35,122 bases of DNA from Bacteroidota bacterium (GTDB taxonomy: Bacteria; Bacteroidota; Bacteroidia; Bacteroidales; JAADGE01). The stretch lies in assembly GCA_024277895.1 (NCBI GenBank), contig JAJRUH010000148.1:1-35122 (forward strand), written 5' to 3'. Below are positions 17,081 through 25,330 of this stretch, piece after piece (position 1 is the stretch's first letter; each line of letters starts with the position of its first letter). Below the pieces are notes generated by a model. It saw only the letters and a program-made list of their open reading frames with translations, ran no database searches and was not told the origin of the DNA. The position numbers and the translations under genes were made by a program.

Positions 17081-18369
17081 TTACTTGATTTTTATTTCTC
17101 GTTTTCTGAATTTTCTATATATATATTCAACGATAAAAGCACCAAGGAATGTAAATATACTGGCATAAAAAGCACTTTTTTGTGTATCCCATTGGTATTT
17201 TATTAAAGCTGCAAAAACAACTACAAGAACAGTTAAGTTAATGATTATAAGTATCTTGTTTCCTCCATATTTTTTTTGTAATTTTAAATGTGAGATTAAA
17301 ACGAAAATGTAAATAACAGTAAAAACAGTGCTGGTAATTGAAGCGATTGCTCCTAAATCAAAAAACAGTGCAAACAGAAGTCCCAACCCTGCAGTAATAT
17401 ACAAACCTTCAGTTGATTTAAACCAAATTTTTCTTTCAATAAAATCCGGTAATTCTCCGTCCTTTGCTAATGAATAGGCAATATTTGCTCCGCCGAAAAT
17501 AGTTGCATTTAAAGCAGATGAAATAGAGAATAATGCTCCGATTGTGATAAGAATAAAACCAAAATTCCCCAAAAATGGTTTTGCAGCAATAGCCAGGGCA
17601 TTTTCTTGTGCTTTAATAATATCTGATAACGGAAGGTTTCCTATTGTAACAAGCGAAATTAGTATATAGAAAACCATAACAAACAGGATACTGATAAATA
17701 TCGCTAAAGGAACATTTTTTGTAGGGTTTTTTATATTTTCAGATGCATTTGTAATAAGTCCGAAACCCATATATGAAAGGAAAATATGATAGAGGCATTA
17801 AGTAATCCGGTTGTATGAACCGTATCAAAACCCGGTTTAGCCATTCCCCAATTGATTGTCATAAATCCACCTAATATAAATACCAACAATATCAACAACT
17901 TAACTAAAACAATATAAAATTCAGCTCTTCCGACACTTTTACTTCCGAAAAAATTTAGTGCCGTAAAAAATGAAATAACGATTACTTCAACTATTCCAAC
18001 GGCAAATGTTGTAGATTCTACGTGTATAAAAGGAAGCAAATACCCTGCAAAACCTTTTACAAAAAGCGAAACAGATATTACATAAGTTAACCACATCAGA
18101 ATACTTAATGCACCGGTTACAATACTGTCTCCGAGTCCTTTTAAAATAAATGCAATAGGACCGGCATTTGATATTATTTTGCCTCCCAATATGGCATATG
18201 AATAAGCCACTACTAAAGCATAAATCCCTGAAAGAATAAACGCTTCCGGCAAATCATTACCTGCAATTTTAGCTCCTAAACCAAAAATAGAAAAGATACT
18301 GGCACCTATCATAGTACCTACTGCCATTGATATTACTTCTATTAAACTAAGTTTCTTATTTTTTTTCAT
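17081..18369 (-). pseudogene. APC-family amino acid permease, one-base frameshift
   Basis: Two overlapping frames together give an amino-acid/polyamine/organocation permease of about 430 residues. The first frame (from 18369) opens KKLSLIEVISMAVGTMIGASIF, the helix-1 motif of the family, and reaches NASIIF. The homology then moves to FLSYMGFGLITNASENIKNP, the family's conserved helix-6 and loop region, in the other frame. The shift lies at a run of four A (plus strand 17781-17784), and one more A would join the frames exactly. The second part ends in a basic tail FRKREIKIK. It could be a real loss of function, a phase-variable tract or a homopolymer sequencing error. Substrate is unknown. Confidence 0.82.
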
Positions 18370-18722
18370 AGTATTTATTTATAATTATTAAGGTGTTATG
18401 CTATTTGACGAATGAAGATATGCATCATCTTTTAATGAGTTTATTTTCGGATAAAATCTCTTTGTACAAACAAAAAAATCAGAAATAACATCAATATTAT
18501 AGTTACAGATAGATTCTTTATTTAAAATTTGTTAATATAAAAGTTAAAGATTAGACTTTACACTAAATTAGGTTTTTAATTAATTCTCATTAAAAAAGTC
18601 TAAAAATACGCTTTTATAAATTATTTTCAAAATGTCGTTATTAATCTCTTTCAACTAAAGTCAAATTTTACCGTTTATAAAATACATCTTAATACTTTCC
18701 GTTAAATTTAACAAATAAGTCA
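18370..18722. other. 353-bp A/T-rich intergenic region, no gene seen
   Basis: This stretch separates the end of pyrI from the start of the permease pseudogene; both neighbours are on the minus strand. I read both strands and found no frame above about 40 codons that looks coding, and no RNA gene or convincing hairpin. No clean TAnnTTTG box is visible on the minus strand, so the permease promoter remains unlocated. Confidence 0.6.
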
Positions 18723-19178
18723 TTAAAATCTAAATTTTACTTCATCAATAAAATATTTTTTTTCGCAATAGCCGCAACGAACTTCAACGGGATTTTTTCC
18801 GGCAAGTTCAAAACGTGTGGGAACTTCTTCGATATTGGTAATACATTTTGAATTAGGGCAAATTATGTGGTGATTTATTTCTTTCGGTATTTCGATGCCG
18901 AATTTTTTCACGACTTTATAATCTTCGATTATAATAAGCGTGGCAGTGGGCGAAATAAGAGCAATACTGCCGGCTTCTTCTTTTGAGAGTTCTCGGTTTT
19001 CTATTTTTATAATGTCTTTTTTGCCCATTTTTTTACTTGCAAGGTTTATGCCTATCATAATTTCATTGCCGTTATTTCCTACATTCAAAATTTCGGCAAC
19101 TTGAAGGGCTTTTCCGGATGTTATGTGGTCTATTACGGTTCCGTTTTTTATGGGATCGACTTTTAATTGTTTTTTCAT
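18723..19178 (-). CDS. pyrI: aspartate carbamoyltransferase regulatory chain
   Basis: A 151-residue PyrI, the regulatory subunit that binds nucleotides (CTP, ATP, UTP) and joins PyrB trimers into the allosteric holoenzyme. The N-terminal nucleotide domain has VDPIKNGTVIDHITSGKAL. The C-terminal zinc domain has cysteines at 107, 112, 135 and 138 (CPNSKC ... CGYC), the classic four-Cys site. Length matches the E. coli protein (about 153). It lies 29 bp after pyrB and is the last gene of the pyr block. Its presence implies feedback control of the committed pyrimidine step by end products. Confidence 0.96.
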   Translation of the reverse strand: MKKQLKVDPIKNGTVIDHITSGKALQVAEILNVGNNGNEIMIGINLASKKMGKKDIIKIENRELSKEEAGSIALISPTATLIIIEDYKVVKKFGIEIPKEINHHIICPNSKCITNIEEVPTRFELAGKNPVEVRCGYCEKKYFIDEVKFRF

Positions 19179-19207
19179 TTTTATTAGTTGAAAGTTTATA
19201 AAGTTTT

Positions 19208-20110
19208 TTATTTCAAATTTAAGAGTTCGGTTATTATTGCCTGACGCATAAAAACTCCGTTTCGTGCTTGTTGAAAGTAGTATGCATATTCGGTGTTGTC
19301 AACGTCTTTTGTAATTTCGTTTACGCGCGGAAGCGGATGCAGAACTTTAAAATTCTTTTTTACGTTTTCGAGCAATTTTTTTGAAATTATATAGCTGTCT
19401 TTTACTTTTTCATAATCTTCCAAAACGGCAAAACGTTCTTTTTGTATTCTTGTAACATACATAATATCAAGCTCGTGCATAACTTCTTTTATGTCTTCCA
19501 ATTCGGCAAATTCAATATTTTTTGCTTTCAAGTCGTCTTTTATGTAAACGGGCATTTGCAGGTGGCGAGGTGAGGCAAAATAGAATTTAGGATTAAAATC
19601 GGAAAGTGCTTGTGCCAAAGAATGCACGGTTCTGCCGAGCCGCAAATCACCAACCATTCCTATGGTAAGATTATTTAATGTTCCCTGCGTTTTTTGTATT
19701 GAAAACAAATCGAGCATAGCTTGTGTGGGATGTTGGTTTGTTCCGTCGCCGGCATTTATTACGGGAATTTTTACCGTTTCGGCGGCAAAGCGTGCGGCTC
19801 CTTCAATTACGTGCCTCATAACTATAATATCGGCATACATACTTATCGTCATCAAAGTATCTGCCAAAGTTTCGCCTTTTTTTACGGAAGTTGAACTTGT
19901 TCCGGACATTGAGAAAGTGTTGCCTCCGAGTTTTTTAACTGCCGTTTCAAAAGAAAAATGTGTTCGCGTAGAGGGTTCAAAGAACAGCAAAGCTGCCAAT
20001 TTACCAGTCATATCGACTTTTATTTTTCCTGTTTCGATTTTGTCTGCTAAGTCTATCAGTTTCAGAATATCTTCTTTACTGACATCGCGCATTGAGATTA
20101 GGTTTTTCAT
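19208..20110 (-). CDS. pyrB: aspartate carbamoyltransferase catalytic chain
   Basis: A 300-residue PyrB that makes N-carbamoyl-L-aspartate from carbamoyl phosphate and aspartate. The carbamoyl-phosphate loop is FFEPSTRTHFSFE near residues 43-55; His stands where E. coli has the second Arg of STRTR. The SSTSVKKGETLADT loop carries the conserved Ser and Lys contributed across the subunit interface near residue 76. HPTQAMLDLF near residue 127 and HPLPRVNEI near residue 262 are the other active-site segments. Length is close to E. coli PyrB. Upstream on this strand lie an 8-copy heptamer array and a four-helix-bundle gene that separate it from pyrEF. It probably depends on read-through from the pyrD promoter. 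Confidence 0.97.
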   Translation of the reverse strand: MKNLISMRDVSKEDILKLIDLADKIETGKIKVDMTGKLAALLFFEPSTRTHFSFETAVKKLGGNTFSMSGTSSTSVKKGETLADTLMTISMYADIIVMRHVIEGAARFAAETVKIPVINAGDGTNQHPTQAMLDLFSIQKTQGTLNNLTIGMVGDLRLGRTVHSLAQALSDFNPKFYFASPRHLQMPVYIKDDLKAKNIEFAELEDIKEVMHELDIMYVTRIQKERFAVLEDYEKVKDSYIISKKLLENVKKNFKVLHPLPRVNEITKDVDNTEYAYYFQQARNGVFMRQAIITELLNLK

Positions 20111-20132
20111 TTTGGGTTGTTTGATTGATTAA

Positions 20133-20188
20133 TGTTTAGTGTTTAGCGTTTAGTGTTTAGTGTTTAGCGTTTAGTGTTTAGTGTTTAG
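20133..20188 (+). repeat. eight tandem heptamers YGTTTAG
   Basis: Eight uninterrupted copies of TGTTTAG or CGTTTAG (six T, two C) run from 20133 to 20188. The last copy contains the stop codon (complement of tta at 20185-20187) of the four-helix-bundle gene, so that coding region ends inside the array. Relative to the CTAAAC octamers on the other side of the gene the orientation is opposite, so the two arrays form an imperfect inverted pair. The same heptamer occurs alone at 13821-13864. Confidence 0.93.
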
Positions 20189-20559
20189 TGTCTTTTTTTC
20201 TTATTAAGTTGAGATATTCTTAATTTATAAAGTTTGTTTACTAATTCTTCTATTGCAGGTCTTTGTTCATTAACATTTTCTGTTGAAATATATCCTAAAT
20301 CGACCGCAAGTATTAATTGATTTAGCACTTCCAATAAACTGCCGTATGCTATTTCGGTATATCGTGCTTGCTCTATACCGGATTGTCTTGATGATCCTTC
20401 TGCAATATTTGAAGAAACCGAAATTATTGCTCTGCGTATTTGTGATGTTAATCCGTATTTTTCTTCTTTCGGAAATTCTTCACTAATTTTATAAATGCTT
20501 ACGGCTAATTTTCGTGATAGTTGCCAAACATCAAGTTTCTCAAATGAAAATTTTCTCAT
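20185..20559 (-). CDS. four-helix-bundle protein (23S rRNA intervening-sequence type)
   Basis: A 124-residue protein of the bIVP/S23 family (TIGR02436-like), first known from intervening sequences within 23S rRNA genes. It is related in fold to the Avd accessory protein of diversity-generating retroelements. Family marks are the start FEKLDVWQLSRKLAVSIYKI, the central YGLTSQIRRAIISVSSNIAEGSSR near residues 35-58, and the long helix ARYTEIAYGSLLEVLNQLILAVDLGYIS. No role in translation or uridylate synthesis is known, and it is not in an rRNA gene here. It lies 73-74 bp from pyrEF and pyrB, and both spacers are filled by GTTTAG-type repeats. That suggests a small inserted element that leaves the operon co-directional. 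Confidence 0.93.
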   Translation of the reverse strand: MRKFSFEKLDVWQLSRKLAVSIYKISEEFPKEEKYGLTSQIRRAIISVSSNIAEGSSRQSGIEQARYTEIAYGSLLEVLNQLILAVDLGYISTENVNEQRPAIEELVNKLYKLRISQLNKKKRH

Positions 20560-20590
20560 AATATATAATTAATCTGTAAATCATACAACA

Positions 20591-20630
20591 CTAAACCGTT
20601 AAACAGTTAAACAACTAAACAGTTAACCGG
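20591..20630 (+). repeat. octamer array YTAAACNN
   Basis: Four tandem 8-bp words (CTAAACCG, TTAAACAG, TTAAACAA, CTAAACAG) are followed by a degenerate fifth (TTAACCGG). The array abuts the pyrEF stop codon (complement at 20632-20634). It shares the TAAAC core with the heptamer array on the other side of the four-helix gene, but in inverted orientation and with 8-bp instead of 7-bp period. Confidence 0.8.
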
Positions 20631-20631
20631 T

Positions 20632-21996
20632 TTATCCTTTATAAATTTTCCAAGCTCGTTCTTTATATTCTTTTGCCGCCGCTTCGGAGTTTTCGGCTTC
20701 AATAATTCCTCTTCCTACAATTATACAATCGGCTCCGCCTTGCATTGCATCTTCAACGGTTGTGTATTGCTGCCCGGTTGCATCTGTTCCGGCTTTTAAT
20801 TTCACACCCGGCATAAGCATTAATTGTCCTTTCGGGATTTTATTTTTCAGTTTTCTTAATTCTTCTTTTCCGTTTGCGTGGCAAATATATCCGCTGACCA
20901 CTTCGTGATATTTTTCGCCCATATTAAAGACATTTCGCGTGTAGGTTTCATTCATTAAATTTCCCTTTGATGACATTTTTGCCAAAAGAAACGAGCTTCT
21001 GCCTGTTACTCCGTTGAATAAACCCTGCAATATGCCTTCTCCGGGCGTTGCGTGAACAGTTATAAAATGTGCCCAAGTTTTTATCTTATAAATTCCTCCG
21101 GTGTATTGTTTTTTTACGGTATTTCCGATGTCGGCAAATTTACGGTCTTCAAAAATCATAAAATCGTATTTTATGGCGTATTCTTTGAGTTTTACGATAA
21201 ATTCGGGATTAAAATCTTTGAGAATGTCGATATGGGTTTTGAGCATTACTATATGTTTTGCCGTTTTATTGAGTATTTCAAATAAATCTTTTTGATTATC
21301 GACATCAAGCGACAAAATAAGGTTTGATTTTTTCTTTTCGATTTTATCTTTCAGAAGTTTTGTTAAATGGTTTTCGAGATTTTTTCCGGTTTTATTATCG
21401 TAACTTATTTTTCCGGTAAAATTTTTAATTCTTGTTTTTTGGTCGTTTGTAATTCTGTTATTTTCTTTCAGAACTTCAATAATTTTATCTAAATTTATTA
21501 AAGCGTGAAGATTGTATCCTTGTTGTGCAAGATATTTTTTGATATTGTTACTTCTGTCTATCAGAACAAAAAAATCGGTAATTTCAAGACCTTCTGTTTT
21601 GAATTTTTCAGCTGTTTCGAGCAAACTGTCTCCGGTAGTAATTAAATCGTCAATAATCAAGACCTTGCTTCTTTCTTCAAATTTTCCGATTACGGCATTT
21701 TTTGTTCCGTATGCCTTTTCTTCTTTTCTAATGTAAATCAGCGGTTTATCAAGAATGTCGGCAACAAGCGTTGCAACAGGCAAAGCCGTATAAGGTACAC
21801 CAGAAATATAATCAAAATCTAAATTTTTTATTTCATCAGCAATTAAATAAGCTGTTTTATTGAGCAGTTCGGGGTAGGAAATCATATCTCGCAAATCGAA
21901 ATAAAAAGGTGACTTATGCCCGCTTTTAAGCGTAAATTCTCCGAATTTTACAGCTCCTATATCGTGAAGCCTGAGTATGAAGTATTCTTTTTTCAT
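20632..21996 (-). CDS. pyrEF: UMP synthase: orotate phosphoribosyltransferase/OMP decarboxylase fusion
   Basis: A 454-residue bifunctional enzyme that converts orotate and PRPP to OMP and then to UMP. Residues 1-~200 are OPRT: KSGHKSPFYFDLR, SGVPYTALPVAT, RKEEKAYGTKN, and the PRPP motif VLIIDDLITTGDS at 112-124. From ~225 the decarboxylase domain follows. Its catalytic tetrad is visible as K253 (MLKTHID) and D284, K286, D289 (EDRKFADIGN), with MPGVKLKAG and ADCIIVGRG as phosphate-binding strands. Both domain order and decarboxylase subtype are those of animal and plant UMP synthase. Many bacteria instead have separate pyrE and pyrF. It lies 24 bp before pyrC's stop in the minus-strand operon and ends at the octamer array. 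Confidence 0.95.
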   Translation of the reverse strand: MKKEYFILRLHDIGAVKFGEFTLKSGHKSPFYFDLRDMISYPELLNKTAYLIADEIKNLDFDYISGVPYTALPVATLVADILDKPLIYIRKEEKAYGTKNAVIGKFEERSKVLIIDDLITTGDSLLETAEKFKTEGLEITDFFVLIDRSNNIKKYLAQQGYNLHALINLDKIIEVLKENNRITNDQKTRIKNFTGKISYDNKTGKNLENHLTKLLKDKIEKKKSNLILSLDVDNQKDLFEILNKTAKHIVMLKTHIDILKDFNPEFIVKLKEYAIKYDFMIFEDRKFADIGNTVKKQYTGGIYKIKTWAHFITVHATPGEGILQGLFNGVTGRSSFLLAKMSSKGNLMNETYTRNVFNMGEKYHEVVSGYICHANGKEELRKLKNKIPKGQLMLMPGVKLKAGTDATGQQYTTVEDAMQGGADCIIVGRGIIEAENSEAAAKEYKERAWKIYKG

Positions 21997-22020
21997 TTTT
22001 ATTTAGTTTTAAGATTAAAG

Positions 22021-23292
22021 TTATAAAATTTTAGATTTAAGTTTTAATTTTCCGTTTACAAATGTCATAACGATATCACCTTTGCCGGTTATTCCTTCGT
22101 AAGGAGAATATTTTGCTTTTGTTTTAAAATTTTTTGCTTCAATTTTCCAAGTTTTATTCAAATCTATTACTGTTAAATCGGCAAAAAAACCTTCTTTTAT
22201 TTGTCCCCTTTTTTTAAGTTTAAAAATTTCGGCACTTTTTTCGGAAGTTAACTCCGTTAAACGCTTTAATGAAAAATTTTCTTTATTTACTTCGTTTAAT
22301 AGTAAGGGTAAAGCAGTTTCCAGACCCGGAAAACCCGAAGGAGTTTCAAGATAGTTTTTAAGTTTTTCCGAAATAAGGTGCGGTGCGTGGTCGGTGCCGA
22401 TTGTATCAACGGTTCCGTCGTTAATTCCCTGCATAATTCGCTTGTTATCTTTTTCTGTTCGCAAAGGCGGATTTACCTTTCCGAAATTTCCGGCTTTTTC
22501 GAGAACATTTTCGTTAAGAAGCAGATGATGCGGTGTTATTTCGCAATAAACACGGCATTTATTTTTATTATTTTGAATAATGTCAATTTCTTCCGCCGTT
22601 GAAATATGGGCAAGATATATTTTGTTGCCGATTTCTTTTGCAAGCGAAATTACCAGTTCTGTTCCTCTTACGGAACACTCGCGGTTTCGCATAAAATTAT
22701 GCTCTTTTACGGTAGGATTTTTAACTTTTGAGCTGAATTTTTCTACGCATTTTTGCAGTTCGGTATGAATAATTACCGGCAAATCGTATTTTGAAGAAAT
22801 TTCAAAAATTCTTTTTATATCACTCTTATTATCAACATATTCATTAGAATTTGAGCCGGCTAAAAAAAGCTTTAAAGCGGCGACATCCTCGGGTTTTGTA
22901 TCAAGAATTTCGATGAGTTTGGTGATATTTTGCGAAGTTGCGGCAATGTTAAATTTATAATTGATTTTCGCAGTTTTTGCTTTTTCTCTTTTCAAATTCA
23001 GATATTGCAAATTTACGGTCGGAGGTCGTGTGTTGGGCATATCGAATATTGTTGTAATACCTCCCCGCAAAGCTGCGTTTGACGCACTTGTCCAGTCTTC
23101 TTTTTCGCTTTGTTTCAGGTCTCTTACGTGAACGTGAGGGTCGATTATTCCGGGAATTACGATTAAATTTTTCAAGTCGTATTCCGTATCGGCATCGGGG
23201 GTATTTTTACCGATGTAGTAAAAAATACTGTCTTTTATGAGAATATTTACCGTTTCATTATTGAGTTTGCAATTTTTTAAAAGTGTTTTCAT
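22021..23292 (-). CDS. pyrC: dihydroorotase
   Basis: A dihydroorotase of about 423 residues, class I/PyrC-like amidohydrolase, that closes carbamoyl-aspartate to dihydroorotate. The metal motif DPHVHVRD has His at 53 and 55. WTSASNAALRGGITTIFDMPNTRPP follows. LKLFLAGSN holds the Lys expected to be carbamylated, and later metal ligands sit in VIIHTEL, LAHISTAEE and TIGTDHAPH. The frame stays open to an ATG at 23376. I chose the ATG at 23292 because the first beta strand (MKTLLKNCKLNNETVNILIKD) begins there and the extra 28 residues look unlike the family. The 126-bp gap before it holds a short direct repeat. Confidence 0.94.
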   Translation of the reverse strand: MKTLLKNCKLNNETVNILIKDSIFYYIGKNTPDADTEYDLKNLIVIPGIIDPHVHVRDLKQSEKEDWTSASNAALRGGITTIFDMPNTRPPTVNLQYLNLKREKAKTAKINYKFNIAATSQNITKLIEILDTKPEDVAALKLFLAGSNSNEYVDNKSDIKRIFEISSKYDLPVIIHTELQKCVEKFSSKVKNPTVKEHNFMRNRECSVRGTELVISLAKEIGNKIYLAHISTAEEIDIIQNNKNKCRVYCEITPHHLLLNENVLEKAGNFGKVNPPLRTEKDNKRIMQGINDGTVDTIGTDHAPHLISEKLKNYLETPSGFPGLETALPLLLNEVNKENFSLKRLTELTSEKSAEIFKLKKRGQIKEGFFADLTVIDLNKTWKIEAKNFKTKAKYSPYEGITGKGDIVMTFVNGKLKLKSKIL

Positions 23293-23361
23293 GCGTTTAT
23301 ATTTATAATTTCCAAAGGTCACATAGGAACACGCGCATATAAAACTATTACTTTTTATAAG

Positions 23362-23394
23362 ATTTCTTGCGTGCAATAATCATTTCCTTGCGTG
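23362..23394. repeat. short direct repeat in the pyrD-pyrC gap
   Basis: ATTTCTTGCGTG (23362-23373) and ATTTCCTTGCGTG (23382-23394) are near-identical and start 20 bp apart, about two helical turns. They lie in the 126-bp gap between pyrD and pyrC. Paired direct sites at this spacing can bind a protein dimer or form part of an RNA leader, but nothing else supports either role here. Confidence 0.35.
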
Positions 23395-23418
23395 TCGAAT
23401 TTATTAGGCATGGTTGTT

Positions 23419-24453
23419 TCATCTGTTTTTCAATAATAATTTGTTGATTTTTTTCACCAATGAAGGCCCTTCATAGATAAAACCGGTAAAAGTTTGGATT
23501 AAATCGGCTCCGGCATTTATTTTTTCAAGAGCATCTTCGGGCGTGATAATTCCTCCCGAAGCAATAATCGGCAACTTACTTTTTGTTTTTTCGGCAATAT
23601 ATTTTATAAGTTCCGTTGAACGATTTTTTAAAGGTTTTCCGCTTAACCCGCCGTTTCCGATTTTTTGTATTTTCTCCGGTGATACGGTTAAATTATATCT
23701 TTGCGAAGTCGTATTTACGGCAACAATTCCGTCGAGTTTTGTTCGTTTTACGATTTCGAGAGTATCGTCGATTTGGGAAAAGTTTAAATCGGGAGAAATT
23801 TTAAGCAAAACGGGTTTCGGGTCTGGTTTTTCTTTGTTTATTTTTTGAATTCCGGAAAGGAGTTCGAACAGGGCTTCTTTGTCTTGAAGTTCGTGTAAGT
23901 CCCTGATATTAGGACAACTGACGTTTACGGTAAAATAATCTACATAAGGAAAAAGTTCGTTAAAACATTTAAAATAGTCTTCGTTTGCTTTATCGTTAGG
24001 TGTTGCGGTATTTTTGCCGATATTTCCGCCTATAATTATTTTTGATTTTCGTTTTTTCAAATTTTTAACGGCATTTTTCAGACCTTTGTTGTTAAAGCCC
24101 ATTCTGTTTATGATTGCTTTATCTTTTTTTATTCTGAAAAGTCGCGGTTTGGGATTTCCGGCTTGACCGAGAGGCGTAACGGTTCCTATTTCGGCAAAAG
24201 CAAAACCGAAGGTTTCGAGAGCATCAAAAACTTCGGCATTTTTATCAAAACCGGCGGCAAGTCCTACGGGATTTTTAAATTCAAGACCGAAAATATTTTT
24301 CTTCAAAACTTGATTTTTCGGCATAAAAAAAACCCTTAAAAGGGCTTTCGTAAAGGGAATATTATTTAATGCTTTTAAAAAGTTTATTGAAAAATGATGA
24401 ACGGTTTCGGGTTGAAACAAGAATAAAATCGGTCGAATAAAATATTTATACAT
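23419..24453 (-). CDS. pyrD: class 2 (quinone-linked) dihydroorotate dehydrogenase
   Basis: A PyrD of about 344 residues that oxidises dihydroorotate to orotate with FMN and passes electrons to membrane quinone. The N-terminal amphipathic segment (MYKYFIRPILFLFQPETVHHF) is the class 2 membrane and quinone tunnel region. GLAAGFDKNAEVFDALETFGFAFAEIGTVTPLGQ and RLFRIKKDKAIINRMGFNNKG are class 2 signatures. The catalytic base is Ser in FTVNVSCPN, as in class 2, where class 1 has Cys. IIASGGIITPEDALEKINAGADLIQTFTGFIYEGP is the phosphate-binding end. The frame extends 14 codons further upstream, but the ATG at 24453 fits the family start and a promoter box just upstream. It is the first gene of the pyr block. 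Confidence 0.95.
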   Translation of the reverse strand: MYKYFIRPILFLFQPETVHHFSINFLKALNNIPFTKALLRVFFMPKNQVLKKNIFGLEFKNPVGLAAGFDKNAEVFDALETFGFAFAEIGTVTPLGQAGNPKPRLFRIKKDKAIINRMGFNNKGLKNAVKNLKKRKSKIIIGGNIGKNTATPNDKANEDYFKCFNELFPYVDYFTVNVSCPNIRDLHELQDKEALFELLSGIQKINKEKPDPKPVLLKISPDLNFSQIDDTLEIVKRTKLDGIVAVNTTSQRYNLTVSPEKIQKIGNGGLSGKPLKNRSTELIKYIAEKTKSKLPIIASGGIITPEDALEKINAGADLIQTFTGFIYEGPSLVKKINKLLLKNR

Positions 24454-24467
24454 TTGCGATTTTGCGA

Positions 24468-24496
24468 CAAAGATATTAAAAAAGACAAAAGACAAA
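24468..24496 (-). promoter_or_regulatory. Bacteroidota-type promoter for pyrD operon
   Basis: On the minus strand, TATCTTTG (complement of 24468-24475) fits the -7 consensus TAnnTTTG. TTTG (24493-24496) lies 17 bp upstream as the -33 element. Transcription would begin only a few bases before the pyrD ATG at 24453, giving a very short leader. That also argues against the longer pyrD start, which would lie upstream of the promoter. Confidence 0.5.
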
Positions 24497-24623
24497 AAGG
24501 AAATTTAATTTTAAATTGCCGGTTTGACGGTCTCGATGTAAAATGCCTGATAAAAGCGAATTTAAAACGACCACAACATACTGTTTATAAGGCACTTATA
24601 TCGCAACCTGTCAACACGAATAT

Positions 24624-25319
24624 TTAATTTTCTTCAGGGTTTATAAATTTAGTTTTTTCGTTAAGATTAAATTTTAAATATGTTATTTTCATCCCGTCTT
24701 CAAGAAATTTTCTTTCATAAAAGGTTTTTATTTCCGTCGTTTCGTTTTTTATATCTGTTTCATAAAGATTATCAGTCGAATACAGAATATTTAGTTTGTT
24801 TAATTTTAGAATTTCTTTGGTGAATTCGTGCATTAAAATACTGTCGGTTTTGAGATGAATTATGCCGTTTGGCGATAGTATTTTTGAATAAATTTCAAGA
24901 AAACGAGCCGATGTCAAGCGTTTTTTCATTTTTTTCGGTTGCGGGTCGGGAAATGTTATCCAAATTTCATTTATTTCGTTTTCGGCAAAAAATGAGCTTA
25001 AAAATTCAACCTTATTACGAATGAAAGCAACATTTTTTAAATTTTCTTCTTTTACGGTTTTGCTTCCTCTCCACAATCTCGGTCCTTTTATATCGATACC
25101 GATAAAGTTTTTGTCAGGATTTTTTTTCGCCAAACCTACTGTATATTCGCCTTTTCCGCAACCTACTTCCAAGATTATCGGGTTATTGTTCTTGAAAAAA
25201 TTTTCGCCCCATTTTCCTTTCAGAAAAAAATCTTTTTCATACATTTCTTTTGCGGAAGGTTGAAAAAGATGCTCAAAAGTTTCGTTTTCTTTGAATCGTT
25301 TCAGTTTGTTTTTTCCCAT
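24624..25319 (-). CDS. trmB: tRNA (guanine-N7-)-methyltransferase
   Basis: A 231-residue TrmB that makes m7G46 in the tRNA variable loop. Motif I is ILEVGCGKGEYTVGLAKKNP, strand 2 is NFIGIDIKGPRLWRG, and the family block is IWITFPDPQPKKMKKRLTSARFLEIY near residues 118-143. IHLKTDS is the following strand, and the C-terminal TEIKTFYERKFLEDG matches the family's T-x-Y-E tail that contacts substrate. The QPKK form replaces the WPKKRH seen in proteobacteria. It starts directly after the 44-bp tandem array, so any own promoter would lie within or beyond the repeats. Length is normal. Confidence 0.95.
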   Translation of the reverse strand: MGKNKLKRFKENETFEHLFQPSAKEMYEKDFFLKGKWGENFFKNNNPIILEVGCGKGEYTVGLAKKNPDKNFIGIDIKGPRLWRGSKTVKEENLKNVAFIRNKVEFLSSFFAENEINEIWITFPDPQPKKMKKRLTSARFLEIYSKILSPNGIIHLKTDSILMHEFTKEILKLNKLNILYSTDNLYETDIKNETTEIKTFYERKFLEDGMKITYLKFNLNEKTKFINPEEN

Positions 25320-25330
25320 TTTTCGATTTT

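Noticed and set aside
20133-20188. Telomere-like repeat (TTTAGTG resembles plant-type TTTAGGG)
   Set aside because: It is internal to a bacterial operon and short, with genes on both sides; nothing suggests a replicon end.
23293-23376. 28-residue N-terminal extension of dihydroorotase from the ATG at 23376
   Set aside because: The extension does not resemble the family, and the ATG at 23292 starts exactly at the first beta strand.
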